Assembly: GCA_014529385.2 (NCBI GenBank) | Contig: CM043945.1 | Span: 154,224,741 to 154,288,740, forward strand | Source: Adiantum capillus-veneris | Taxonomy: Eukaryota; Streptophyta; Polypodiopsida; Polypodiales; Pteridaceae | Reading direction: 5' to 3' | Length of the DNA: 64,000 nucleotides | Shown here: positions 20,365-31,987 of the stretch, one piece after another | How the letters are laid out: each line of letters begins with the position of its first letter | Position numbering within the stretch: position 1 is the first letter of the stretch | The notes under the pieces: generated by a model | Told to the model about the DNA's origin: nothing | Seen by the model: only the letters and a program-made list of their open reading frames with translations | The model's database searches: none | Translations under genes and position numbers: made by a program

Positions 20365-21668
20365 CACTAGGTTGGTAACCTAACAGGACATCAAAGTGTC
20401 CTTTCAGGGTTTTGAAAAAAACCTCCAAAACCATAGTAGATCCACTCATTTTGTAAAATCCTTTCATGAGGTTATAGTTCAAGGCCTACTACACATGGAA
20501 AAAATAAGAAACTTGTAAAATTTCTCATCTTCTGGTCACACCAAGCCTCCAAAGTTGATGGACCAGTACATTTTCATCAAAACAGTCATTTCTTACGTTT
20601 TTTTGCATAAAAATAAGATTAGGGATTTTTGTAGGAGATAAATTCCCTAGTTAACTTCAATGGGTTGGTGATCAGAACATATGATTGCTTCTCACTCACT
20701 ATTTTTTGTTTTGCCAAAAGAATTAGGTACAAAAAAGTTGAATTTTTACCATTCTGCAAACCTATCATCAAAGTTTCTATAGCCACGCTCAATACAAATA
20801 ATATATGCATGTTTTCTTAGTTCCCTATTGTCCTTTAGGTTCATAAGGAGCCATGGAGCATGTCAAAAGAATAATACATCTCTTACCAAGGGGAATCTTG
20901 GGGACAAAGATGAAGTGCTAAATACAGCAAACATGAAAAAACTGGGTTCAACATTATGAGTTGTAGAATCCCATAGAAACTATTCAATATCTAGCCAAAT
21001 TTGATCCTTATGACTAGATATGGTTACTACCTACAAAATTCATGTAGTTGTCACAAGAAACTAACAATATTAAAAAAGCTATACTTGATATACTAGAATG
21101 TTTCGTTTTCTTCTATAATTGAAAAAATCAACCATCGTTGTCTACTATGCAAAATAGGGTATCAGGTGCCCCAAAACTCAAGGAATATTAGCTTTAAGTT
21201 ACAATATGCGACATAGAGAATCAAAACTGCATTTGGATATCATGAAAGCCACCAAAAAAATCATAGAAGAGCTAAATTGGCTAAAAACAGGATTTGACAA
21301 TTTTTGTAATTTGGTCATAACTTACAACTTTAAAATTTATTTCTCCCTAGAAGCATCGGGACATGTTGAGGACTACTAAAGATAGTTCTCTAGAATTATA
21401 GACCTCACAAACATGAATTCTAGAGTGGTATAGTTGCAAAAAGCCAAAAACAGGACCCGTTTTTTCACACAGTTTAGGTTGTGAAATGTTGTGCAAGGAC
21501 AAGGTTAAAGATGGAATTGATATTCCAAAAAAATGTCAAGTTTTTTTCAGCTCATGAGACAACTTTCTAGACAGATAGCACCTCCAAATCCATTTTGAAA
21601 CTCTTGACATAATTCAAGGAAAATGGTCACTTCACAGGACATAAAAGTGTCCCATTACCAACCTAGTG
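20365..21668. mobile_element. Non-coding element with CACTAGGTTGGTAA inverted ends (copy A)
   Basis: The left end CACTAGGTTGGTAA and right end TTACCAACCTAGTG are perfect 14-bp inverted repeats. A second inverted motif, GGACATCAAAGTGTCC on the left and GGACATAAAAGTGTCC on the right, lies inside them. TTAA abuts both ends, so it is either part of the inverted repeat or the target duplication. The 1.3 kb interior is AT-rich with no convincing coding frame. The CACTA ends suggest a non-autonomous CACTA derivative, but TTAA duplication would point to piggyBac. Confidence 0.75.
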
Positions 21669-22574
21669 TTAAATATGTTATTATGTATTGCCTACCTGCG
21701 ATATGCAAAGAGTTGTATGTGTAATTAACATATATAGATGTTGATCGACATTGAGTGTATAGTTCTCAACGCATCATGCAGGTATAGCAAACTGAAGGAA
21801 GCAAGGCACAAAATTCTAAAAGAAGCAAATTGATACAGCATCAATGGAATGCAAATTGAAATGAAGTGCTTTACCGATGACCTGAAATGTTGTACAGATG
21901 TTTTTGGACTGTCCAAGCTACACGTCGATCTTTGATTCAAGCTACAGAAAAGGAATGTGAAAGTTAAACATTTCATCTTGCAATGAAGCGTCATAAATTG
22001 AAGATGCTAAGTATATAGTGCATGTCATGCAGAAGTACCATACAAAAGTATGGTGGAGAGTTCGCACTGTGGTCTCTCCAAAAATTATAAGAAACGGAAG
22101 CCGTGCCCTGCCCTGTAGCGTTTATGTGTGGCACCAAGCAAACGCATAGTCATGGGGAGTTGGATGGAGATAACGAACCTTGCAATGTAGTCCAACTGGA
22201 CTTACGCTTGTGCAATCAAAACGGCCTATGTTTTGAGCATATGTTCTCCCCGTCAGACACAAGATACACATTAGGATAAATATGGGCATGTAGCATATTG
22301 ATTAAGCTTGAAGAGAAATAGATCTAATTTTATTGCATGCTGAACAGTTGAGCCTGATAAGAACATCGTCAAAAAGAAACTCGTTAAAAAAACAACACTA
22401 ATGGAAAACCGCTATCATTGAAGAGCGCTCCCACTGTTTCACTTTATTTTGTCAACCCATCAATCTGTCGGGCTAGCATACTCGCCAATCGTTACGAATT
22501 TGGCGAATACTTGTCATGATCTGGGCCATTGCCCAAGACGGAATCCCACGGCCAAGAGCCTGTAGATTAATGCT
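21669..22574. other. Spacer with one possible exon fragment (copy A)
   Basis: After an AG at about 21781 the plus strand codes YSKLKEARHKILKEAN and continues to KLHVDL-stop at 21931. Copy A has a TGA where copy B has TTA. The product is not recognised. The rest of the stretch shows nothing. Confidence 0.3.
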
Positions 22575-22667
22575 TTGAAAAGCTCTTGCGTTTCCTGCTT
22601 TTTTTTCTATATCATGGTTGTGGTACCATGGGTTCTGAATAGAGGGGTGGACGAAACAGCAACCATG

Positions 22668-23230
22668 CAAGACATCCACGTTGTCTATCTCAAGCTCACC
22701 TTCAGATGGCACACTGATAAACAACAACAACACAACCACCACGTTGAGGATGCCACCACGATCTTTCAGCAAATAACGCACGCCTATGAAATCTTCTCTG
22801 ACCCTCTCCAATGTTTCTCTCACGACCTCACCCTCGACAACCAACCATAGAGCTCTTTCGTATGCGGACTCTTCCCTACGTGTCATCATGTGCAACACCG
22901 CCGCACCGTTAATCCTTCAACATGCTCAATAGGTGGAGGCTATGCCGCCTACAAGGTCTACTTCATTGCGTTATCAGGGATGAATTTGAGGGTGGGGAGA
23001 GATTTCTTTCTCTACTATGGCCACCTTTTACTGAAGACTAAAGAATATTTCGACGATGATTTCTTCCATGTTTATGGTAATGAATTTTTCAAACTGGAGG
23101 AACAAAAGCTCCAGTTTGCAACAGCTGCTACTGGCAATGGAATTCTTCCTGAGCAACCACTCTCTGCTGCTGTGAGCTTGCTTCAAAGCCTTCCTTCTTT
23201 TTTCCGGAGCGACCCCTCACTCTTTGAATG
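22668..23230 (+). pseudogene. Decayed J-domain co-chaperone gene, possibly DNAJC21/JJJ1-like (copy A)
   Basis: The plus strand codes VYLKLTFRWHTDKQQQHN, then EDATTIFQQITHAYEIFSDP, a clear J-domain helix II, loop and helix III (about 22680-22810). The invariant HPD tripeptide is HTD here, which would abolish Hsp70 stimulation in known J-proteins. After a disrupted stretch, FFLYYGHLLLKTKEYFDDDF and FHVYGNEFFKLEEQKLQFA (about 22999-23130) recall the segment that follows the J-domain in DNAJC21/JJJ1 proteins. That second assignment is tentative. Helix I, the downstream zinc fingers and a continuous frame are missing. The region is a pseudogene in both copies. Confidence 0.6.
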
Positions 23231-24645
23231 GTGCTCCTTGGGAGCCTTCAACTGGTGGCTTTTTTGCAGCCCTAAAGGCCCCTCTCTCCTTTGCAACATA
23301 GAGTGTTTTGAAACCCGTTGTGAACTCATTACATCGCAACACTCAAAATTAGCATGTCTGCAAGTCATCCAATCGAAGTTACCGGCATGGGTCAAGATCA
23401 AGCCAAGCGACTGGGTCCAATGGCTGGATTTGTCCTTTTTTAGTACAACGGTAGGATACTTCCATGTGATGGCCGATCCAATTTGTACCTGTATCCATGA
23501 ATTCTTGGATCCATACCAAAATTTAATATCCCACCTGGACCCTCCTCATCCCCCGCATACACATTCCAAGTCGAATACTTAATTTGGGCACCTTTTGCAC
23601 AGAAAAGCTTAACTACAACTACATGCAATTGTTTTTTTGTCAAATATAGCATCAATGGAAATATTGGGATCGACCTCGTTGAGGCTCTTTTTTTGAGCCT
23701 GCTTTTGTGGCTGGGAATATTAAGAGATGTCTTCGACATCAATGTGGGGGACGCGGATGTTTGGCTAGGTGGGGATGTGGAGTGCAAGCCATTGCTGGTA
23801 GGCTCTGAGACGAAATTGGAGAAGCTAAGGAGGCTCCTTTCGAATGCTGGATATGTGGCAAAGAGTGTATTCAGAGAGGCCCTTGGGGATGGAAAAGATC
23901 TATTGTACGATATTGAGGGAACAATGCCTCTACGTAGACGACGCTACGAGGTTATTTGAAAAAAATACCTTAGGTCACCAGACAAAAAAATGAGGATAAA
24001 ATAAATTTATTTATAAGCCAGATCGATAGGATTTCAAGATTATGGCTGCTTCTTCTCATCACCTTCATATGGAAAGGCCCACTCTGATACTTGTGCGTGT
24101 GGGTGCCCCTTGCACGCAATTGCTAGAAACAGGGTCGCGATAGAGAAAAACAAGATGAGCTAGTTCACTGTCTGCAGCCCCAAATCTCGCTCCACCACCT
24201 TGCAGTAGGCCCACCCTAATTTTGCAAATCTTTGATTCTCCCTTTGTCATCAGGATAGAAGGCCCGTGTTTCTCCATGCATGTCTCCAATCTTGCTTTTA
24301 GGGGGGGAGAACAATTACATGAATGCTGGTGAGCAAAACTTTCGACGAAGCACTCAGGAATCTTAGCGCCATCCTCGCACATGATTTCAAAAAGCGTTTC
24401 ATGCTTGATGAATGCTGCTAACACCTTGTCAAAACAGTTGATGGTGGCTTCAAACTCTGTGTAGACCAGAAACAAGCACTTTCAATCAACCATATAAAAA
24501 GTGTGGCGCACGAAAAGCTCTCATGCTATTGAGATGTAGATTACATGGCGACCTTCTTGCCCAATCTCGTGAGCTCTCTCTGTGCTGCTGCTCCCTCCTC
24601 TCCCCTGACATCGTGGCCCGGTTGAGCATGGAGTGACGAGGTAGT
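23231..24645. other. Spacer with unassigned open frames (copy A)
   Basis: A minus-strand frame of 136 codons (24065-24475, containing NCFDKVLAAFIKHETLFEI) and a plus-strand frame of 88 codons (23693-23959) are largely kept in copy B. Neither resembles a family I can name, and both are broken by single-base changes in B. I cannot say whether they belong to the J-domain pseudogene. Confidence 0.3.
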
Positions 24646-24646
24646 A

Positions 24647-24647
24647 G

Positions 24648-24688
<41 letters not shown>
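24647..24688. repeat. CT microsatellite, short allele (copy A)
   Basis: About 40 bp here against about 108 bp at 61489-61597, the largest simple-repeat length change between the copies. Confidence 0.97.
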
Positions 24689-24690
<2 letters not shown>

Positions 24691-25019
24691 CATCAAACTT
24701 GTTGCTTTTGGGGAAACTGCAAACTGCCTGTCCGAGCTGCTTCTAGGGAACTTGTGATGCCTGTGGAAAAGTTCAAAGATCTTCTGAGCGCAATTGAGCA
24801 ACGCAACAGTTGGTAGCTTTATTTAGAGCTTTTCAAGGCAACGTAGGGTTTGTTTATTTTATATTTGTTTTAAATAATACCACATGGTGGCTTTTGCATT
24901 CAGATACTACGAAAAGAGCCTTGGGATCACCAAGTGAATATGCAAATAGTGCAAAAATGTCCAGAGCCAACTGCAATTGTCCTATTCTACGAGCTTTGTA
25001 GCTTAATGGTCCTTGCTTC

Positions 25020-26220
25020 TGATCATCCACTACAATAGTGTGCTCCAAAAGATGACATTTCAAATCTTGTCAAGAAGCATAGGTGCTTTCTAAAGTATAC
25101 CATATGTGGCATACATGTCAACGAAGGCAGTGCCATGCACAACATTTTTTTTAATAGCCCCTCACTAACAATATCATCATGAATTATAGTGCCCATATGG
25201 GTGTTCTGCATAGTGCCACATACCTTAAACATGCAAGCATAGGTGATTGCATCTAGATAAATGCCCTCACTTTGTATCCACTGGAAATAGCTCAAAGATT
25301 TATGTCCCTACCCTGTCGAGTATATCCTACAATCAATGTGTTCCGAGAGATGACATTGTAGATAGAAAGATCCTCTAGAACTTCCAAGTTGCTAGCGTAG
25401 ATGATTGAAATGCCCTCGCTTTGCATCTATTGAAAACAATCCAAATCATCCTGGCCTTATCCCTGTTGGGTGAAAGCGTGGTTCGGTGGTACAAAAAAAG
25501 GACCTATTTTACTTCTACCAATGAAAAAGTGGGGACTGCTAAATTTTTTAGTTTAGGTCAAAACTTTTCGGACCTTGTGTTTTTAGATTCTTCTTTTGAA
25601 GATCTATCCATTGATATATAGTATGATAGGTACTTTTTCATGTGACATGTAGAAATTGTAGCTCAAAGATTTGTCAAAGGTGCTGTCAAGGACAGTCCTT
25701 TTTGTACCACCAAAGCATGCTTTTAGCCTATTGGGCATATCCCACAATGAATGCAGTCCAAGAGATCACATTCCGGACGAGAAGCTCTTGACGTAAGTTA
25801 AACGCCCTTTCTTCGCATCTACTGAAAACAACCAGATTTCCTGTTCTTGTTCCTCTTGGACATATCTCCCAATCAATCCACGCCAAGAGATGACATTCTG
25901 AGAGAGAATCTCCTGATGCAAGCTTTGTGCTTTTGAAGTACATCACATCGCATATATTTTGAACAAGGCAGTGCCAAGCACTATGATGCCTTCAGAGGTG
26001 ATTGCATATGGAGAGATATCCTTGCTTCTCATCCGTTGCATTAGTGAGCTCCAAGGGATGAAGTTTTGGAAAAGATGCATAGATGATTTCTAAAGTACAC
26101 CACAATTGGTATACATGTCAACCAAGGCGTTTTGACAGTGCCACAGGCCTTCAAGATACAAGCATAGGAGATTTCATCTAGATATGTTTGCTTGCGTAGA
26201 AGATATTGCTGATTGGTGCT
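25020..26220 (-). pseudogene. Decayed PLS-class PPR gene (copy A)
   Basis: The minus strand has PPR-like pieces: YACILKACGT-like sequence near 26130-26160, then NVISWTAFIVGYAQ (about 25735-25780), DDLDCFQ and MQSEGI (about 25410-25450), and LSYFQWIQSEGIYLDAITYACMFKVCGTMQNT (about 25190-25300) followed by IIHDDIVSEGLLKK. The order W-x-x-x-I-x-GYAQ, then MQSEG, then DAITYAC-x-x-K-x-CG is the usual alternation of plant PLS-type repeats that act in organelle RNA processing. Stops and frameshifts are frequent and a MITE splits one repeat at 25471-25730. No start, E domain or DYW domain is visible. Confidence 0.8.
25466..25735. mobile_element. 260-bp MITE inside the PPR pseudogene (copy A)
   Basis: The element is 25471-25730. 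Its ends form imperfect inverted repeats of about 35 bp sharing GGTGGTACAAAAA and AGGAC. TTGGG lies on both sides (25466-25470 and 25731-25735) and is the 5-bp target duplication; removing the element joins the PPR words GYAQ and QG. No coding capacity. The superfamily is not clear. Confidence 0.72.
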
Positions 26221-26640
26221 ACTCTGTGAACTATGTCATGCACTAGGACTGGGTAGCGGTGAGGGTGGGAGGTGATGGCAGAGGGGAGCATCTAGATAGG
26301 GAATTGAATTGCTCATACGTCGATGACCAGAATAGGCTCAAATTTTATTCGCAACCATTAAATAACTGCTTTTCATCGCATTGTTTTTTCATTTTTTTGG
26401 GACGCGCCACGTGGTCTCTTGTGGGCTCAAAGAGTCCAAAAAGGACCTTTGGCTCACCAAGTAACAAGTAACAAGGTGAAGAGGCACGAAGGCCCGCTAA
26501 GTTAAGGGGGGACAAAGGAGAGTAAGTTTAAATAAGGCCCTATCAAACATGGGCAACGGACGCGGCCGTAAAAGTAAAATCTAGGCGCCTTGATAGTCAC
26601 ACAAGGGGGACACAAGTCAAATTTATACTTTTTTTTCTCG
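26221..26640. other. Spacer, nothing recognised (copy A)
   Basis: Sequence between the PPR pseudogene and the SINE-like segment. I see no gene, terminal repeat or array here. Confidence 0.5.
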
Positions 26641-26830
26641 GCGTCATTCAATATTCGTAGCCTAGGTGGTAGACGCTCCACAATTTGTGGCTGTTGTGTT
26701 GGGTTCAAATCCTCTAACTGCACCTCCCACGTCCACCAGCGAGTCAAGATGGGCAAGGGGTCTGGCCTGGTGCTAATTGCAAAGCACCAGACACATTCTC
26801 TGTCCAACCGTGTTTTCCCACGATAGCCAC
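26640..26830 (+). mobile_element. Possible tRNA-derived SINE (copy A)
   Basis: The A-box-like TAGCCTAGGTGG (26658-26669) and the perfect B-box GGTTCAAATCC (26702-26712) are spaced as in a tRNA-type polymerase III promoter. The flanking bases do not fold as a tRNA (no matching acceptor or T stem), so a SINE head is more likely than a tRNA gene. Ends and target duplications were not found, and the limits given are rough. Confidence 0.42.
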
Positions 26831-27206
26831 ACTCAAGTCCGAGCGAATGTGTCTGCTAAGTGCCTACAATCAGATGGAATTTTTACTGTGTTTTAATACA
26901 AAATTGTATTATCTGTTTCTAAAGAGTAGCTTTTATTGGTTAGCTTAAAATTAAATACATTAATTGAAAGATGTCTTCAAGATTCCCTCTATCCTCGTCG
27001 CCTAGCCGTCACTTTTTTTTCCCTGTCGCCAACACCTTCTCCTCTGTGTGCCCTTCCCTACCTCTTGAAGAGTCCCTACGAGCCTAAAAATTTGTCTTTC
27101 CTGTGAGCTTGCAACTAATTTTTCCTGCCATAGATAGACTTGCACCTAGAGAGTAGCCCCCCCATGTAATCTCCACTATTCCTATGTCGAGGAAGGACGC
27201 AAGAGC
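26831..27206. other. Spacer crossing the end of the compared duplication (copy A)
   Basis: AT-rich sequence with no feature seen. Comparison with copy B ends at 27083 only because the window ends at 64000. Confidence 0.5.
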
Positions 27207-27233
27207 TATATATATATATATATATATATATTG

Positions 27234-27269
<36 letters not shown>

Positions 27270-27270
27270 A

Positions 27271-27312
<42 letters not shown>

Positions 27313-27324
27313 ATATATTTATAT

Positions 27325-27356
<32 letters not shown>

Positions 27357-27369
27357 TGTATGTATATAT
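27207..27369. repeat. TA microsatellite
   Basis: About 160 bp of TATA repeats with scattered TG and TT interruptions. A shorter GT/TA tract recurs at about 27507-27548. Confidence 0.97.
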
Positions 27370-27370
27370 A

Positions 27371-27505
27371 CTGTGGTACGTAGTCCCTTGGAGACACCAT
27401 TGTAAAAGGTAACTGCCCATATCTCGGCATGTATGAGAGAGTCCTATTAAGGGAAGTGAACCTATCAGTTCAAGGGAACTTGAGTCCGCAATATTGTGTA
27501 TTATA

Positions 27506-27536
<31 letters not shown>

Positions 27537-27686
27537 GTATGTATATATACTGTGGTACGTAGTCCCTTGGAGACACCATTGTAAAAGGTAACTGCCCATA
27601 TCTCGGCATGTATGAGAGAGTCCTATTAAGGGAAGTGAACCTATCACTTCAAGGGAACTTGAGTCCGCAATATTGTGTATTCCACG
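27371..27686. repeat. 179-bp tandem duplication
   Basis: The segment starting CTGTGGTACGTAGTCCC at 27371 recurs at 27550, and the two copies stay almost identical through ATATTGTGTATT (one G/C difference in CCTATCA(G/C)TTC). Each copy is preceded by a TA-rich tract. It sits just 5' of the G4 gag remnant and could be a piece of its leader or LTR. Confidence 0.9.
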
Positions 27687-27837
27687 TTGGTGGAGATGCA
27701 CGGCTTCTTGCTGTAGTTAGGCTTGCGCTTAGGGCTTGCTCCTTAGATCCCAATAGCCTTAGGTCTTTCCCCTTAGTTCATCAAGAGCAGAGCAGCATGT
27801 CCTCGACAGACTCCCAACTCCCCCCAGTATGAGCATG

Positions 27838-30262
27838 CAGCAACGATGCACCCTGAATTTGCTCATGATCCTCCTCACACACCTATTGACCATATGATGT
27901 CTGCAATTTTCAATATCCTCTTACAAGTGAACCACACAAACCAATCCCTTGGAAGCTATCTTTAGGATATCAATACACACATTCATTGTACAAATGGGAA
28001 GATTCTTCCCAAATCCTTTTTTGGACTACCGATTGAAGAAGTTCTCACCTAGATAGAGCATTTCGAGAACGTAGCAAGGTATCATCAATGGCACGATGAG
28101 AAGAAGGCTCTTGAAGTCCGAACACTCCTGGAAGGAATCACCACCACATGGTTTGTACAACAAACTCATCAGGTATAGTTGAATTGGAAGACACTTAGAG
28201 AGTTGCTAGTACAAAATTTTGCACACCAAAATATCACCCAATCAACACTTTAGTAATTAAATGCTTTGCATCAACAACAACATGAACCTATGGCTCAGTA
28301 TGCAGTAAAGCTTAACCAATTACTTTTACGAGCTAACCCATGCATGATTGAAGAAATGAAGCTCTATTTTTTGTGGCCTCCTCTCTAGCATGATATTGCT
28401 CGGCGTGTCAGAGATCAAGGTCCCACATCGTTTCACAATGCAATTCAAATAGCACAACGGATTGATGGTAGCATGCAGACACACATAGCTCTAGTTGCCC
28501 CCGAGACAACTCAATCTTCTCAGATCAGAATACCACAAGATCAACCAACACCAATGGATATTGATGTTCAAAATGCCCAATATACTTCTCGTCGGAATAT
28601 AGCAGATCTTTGGGATTTACCAGATCGTGACAACCAAGGTCGCACGAAATGATTATATTGCAATATGTATTTGTCATGTTAGGAGGCATTGTTGCAGATT
28701 GTAGGCACGCAATCAAATTCAACATGCTCAAATTCAAGTATCTGACACTGCAACAATAGCTTCGATTCCGGAAAACTCTTGAGCGAATGGTTGGTGGGAG
28801 AGCACCACCTCTTGAAGCCGCATGGTGTGTTCAACCTTAGTTCTGCTGCATGACAAGCACTCCTAGATTCAAGTAGCACCATCTCCTCCATTAGTCACAT
28901 TTTGGTTAGTACTTTAGATCTTTCAACTCATTCAATCCCTTCCATTTCTCTTTTGTTTGGTGATAATAGTAAATTCTATCATTCAAAGAGTGTTGCATGA
29001 TGTACCTTTTCTATGGATCACATATTTTCTTTCATGATTTCTATGTGTTACCGCGTCAATTATTCCTATGACATTAGGGTGTGATAGGTTTATTCAGCAA
29101 GGAGTGCGTCTTCATTTTGATTATCTCACACTTGTTTTTCTGAATGGCTTACCTATTCCCTTCATCTACTCACCCCAAGTCCCAAATTTTGTAAATACAC
29201 AATACTTCCTTAGACAAGTCACACGCGCTCAAGACATACGAAAGCTACTCAAAGGCTTTCCATCCTTATTTTAGAAAAAATCAATTAATATCATCAACCT
29301 TCCTCTTCATCATTCGATTATAACAGACCAATCTGCTCCTATTAAGATGCCCATTTGTAGAAGATCACCCAAAGAAATTTCCTGCATCAATGAAGCCGTA
29401 GCTGATATGTTGGCAAAAGGCATTATCATTCCCTCTCATAGTGACTAGGCATTAGAGCCACATTTAGTCTGTAAAGATGATGGCTCCTATAGATTCTATG
29501 AGGATTGTTGACCCCTCAATAAAATAGCCCAACATGATGTCTATCCTCTTCCCCTTTTGGAAGATCTGCTAGACCAAATAGGTTATTCAAAGTACTTCAC
29601 ATCCCTAGACCTAGCTTCTGGCTATTGTAAAATCCCTCTAGATCCTAATAGTGCACATAAAGTCACTTTTTGAACACCCAGAGGTCTCTATCAATTCACT
29701 TGGATGCCATTTGGCTTGTATGATGCGGGGAGCACTTTTCAAAGGACAAGAAATAACATATTTTTTTACCTTATACAAGATAAGGTGGTAGTAGTCTATC
29801 TTGATGACATTCTCATCCACACTCAAACATGGAAACAACACCTTCAAGTACTCAAATATGTCCTTCAGCGAATACAAAAGTGTAACTTGCAGGTGCAGTT
29901 GAAAAAGTGCAAATGGGGCGTCACCAAATTGAAATTTCTAGGCTTCGTCATATCTAAGGAAGGTATTCAAGTGGATCCTGCTAAGGTAAAATCTATTGAA
30001 GACTATCCCACTCCCGGAAATGTCAAAGCATTGCAAAGTTTTTTAGGTATGGTGACTTTCTTGCTGCAGTTTGTCCCTAATCTAGCCCAAGTTACATACC
30101 CTCTTCGCCTTCTCCTACAAAAGGACACATCATAGACATGGAGCATGGCATGTCAATGTAGCTTTGATACCCTAAAACAGGCCATTAAGGACTCGGCTAT
30201 GTTGTTTCATCCAGATTTCCAGAGACCATTTTTGTTGCAGACAAATGCTTCTAATCGCAAAG
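27838..30262 (+). pseudogene. Ty3/gypsy G4 gag to RT, heavily decayed
   Basis: Gag-like words appear from about 27850 (MHPEFAHDPPHTPIDHMM), with ARYHQWHDEKKALEVRTLLEG (about 28075) and RVRDQGPTSFHNAIQIAQRI (about 28400). RT starts near 29300 and includes AVADMLAKGIIIPS, YFTSLDLASGYCKIPLDP, the catalytic YLDD (29797-29808), KCKWGVTKLKFLGFVIS and ALQSFLGMVTFLLQFVPN. The RNase H start FLLQTNASNRKV ends the homology at 30262. Many stops interrupt it. It is on the opposite strand to G1, G2 and G3, and the right edge is an abrupt junction with the G3 leader. Confidence 0.88.
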
Positions 30263-31973
30263 TCTGACCCATCAAACACGCGCATCTGTGAGAGGTCACA
30301 ATCTGATCGATCACCTGTCTCTGCCATGAGCACAATGTAGCAAACTAGATAGCAAAACCACCTCACCAACAACACCTGGAAACTGTCTACCAATATGGCC
30401 AGAAACACAATGTAAAACCTGTGAGACACACTCCAAAATAGAGCTCCTGCAATGTCAATACAAGCCTCGCATGCTCTAGTATCACACTGCAATCTGTGAG
30501 CTAATCACCAAGCCCACACTGTGCGGTATCGATGCATACACACGCACAAATCTCCCACCTGTAGAGAACACCGCACGCAAATGCTAAGTGCAACCTACAA
30601 TCTCTACCTAGATCGCATAAATGATATGCATAAAACTCCTGGGAAAATTTCGCCAGAGTTTCGACGCACAATGGCTATCAACACAAAATAACCATTGTCC
30701 TGCAAGCTCAATACAATGAGCAATCAATGCGCATCAAACTACACTCAACATACATGCATAAGCTCTGCAAAACTATGGCAAACAATGCTCGAGATCACAA
30801 GACTCTCCCACCCGAGAGCAAACCACTGTCTCAAGCAAAGAAAGATACACAACTCCTCACTCTTGCGAGAGTGGATACAAAAACACAAAACTGTGTCCAA
30901 ACTGACAAAACCTGTCAAAGTGAGAGTAAACACTCGATCACAAACTATGGCGAGAATCTGGGAAAAATCCGACAGAATTTCCTCTGAAAACTGAGCAAAA
31001 AACTCAAGTACAATCTCTACCATAAACCATAACACTACTCAATGCCAATGAGTAAGAATGCCAAAATGGCTCCACATTTTCACATACAATGGCAATCCGC
31101 ACTCAACGTACATCAACAGAGTGACCGCGCATAAGCAAGCGCCAAAAGATTTGCAATCCGGAAACTTATTCAATGTGAAAACAATGCTCTCAAGAGAGCT
31201 CACCGGCACTTGAAAGTGCTCGTCAAAATGCATGTATGATGGGCATCAACCATGCGCCATAACCATATGCAAACCATTCGCAAAGACCATGAATCCAAGC
31301 ACAAAATCACTGCCAAAGTATTCTGTGAAAACCAGTGAAAGAAGCTCCACCTGTGTGCTCCAAAAAACTGCGTCTCTCAAGAGACCGCCTCAATGGTGTG
31401 TAAACGCCTCCGTACTTCGTTGCCCAAGTCTACCAAAAAACCCTCAAACCACAAGCTTAACACAAGCTGCAATTGCATCTTCAGCTCAGAATTTATGCAC
31501 TCAACATCAAGCATCTCCCGTGCTTCCAAAAGTGCATCAAACTCGCACACAATGCGACAACAGAAAATCTGGAATTTCTGTATACAGTCAGTCTGAGCTG
31601 AATATCAGCAAAATGGTGAGGATTTGCAAAACGTTTCTTCTGCAAAGTTATAGACCACGTCGAAACGGATGGGCATATAGGACAGAATTCTCAAATCTGC
31701 ATTCTACAAGGAGAAAAACGAATAAGGAGAAAACGAATCTGAAAATAGTGCTGCTGCGCACACAGTTTTTAGGGCAGCACCTTCACTTACACACAATCTT
31801 CCACACTCCTTTCTGAGCTTCCACAAGAGCATACATCACTCTCAATTGAGCTCACAAGCTCCCATTGCATTCTCACAGAAAGTCTTCTGCTTTCTTAATC
31901 TCTCTACCGTCGAGAGAGAGCGAGCTATCGCCTCGAAGCTCTCAAAGCCGTCGTGCTCTTCGCGGTCACCATA
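30263..31973 (-). other. G3 leader or internal non-coding region
   Basis: About 1.7 kb on the 3' side of the G3 primer site. Short frames on both strands have no family resemblance. Either this is a long leader or the coding part of G3 was deleted at the 30262/30263 junction. No matching 3' LTR is present to the left. Confidence 0.45.
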
Positions 31974-31985
31974 GCTCTGATACCA
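31974..31985 (-). promoter_or_regulatory. Primer binding site of G3
   Basis: The minus strand reads TGGTATCAGAGC, complementary to initiator-Met tRNA, two bases beyond the LTR. Confidence 0.88.
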
Positions 31986-31987
31986 AT

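Larger units (their letters stand above)
1..27083. repeat. Copy A of a large direct duplication
   Basis: This whole stretch matches 37341-64000 in the same orientation and order. The offset is 37340 at the left edge and 36917 at the right edge, because copy B has lost more sequence than it gained. The match is broken only by single-base changes, homopolymer differences and a few larger indels. The left edge is the window edge, so the real breakpoint is unseen. It could be a tandem segmental duplication or an assembly duplication. Confidence 0.95.

Noticed and set aside
24065-24475. A cullin-like or other host gene on the minus strand
   Set aside because: A short resemblance (FDKVLAAFI) is not enough; no second motif was found and copy B breaks the frame.
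26651-26730. A tRNA gene
   Set aside because: The A and B boxes are present, but no acceptor or T stem pairs, so it was listed only as a SINE candidate.
27184-27609. Tyr-Ile repeat proteins in the TA tract
   Set aside because: An artefact of translating a TA microsatellite.
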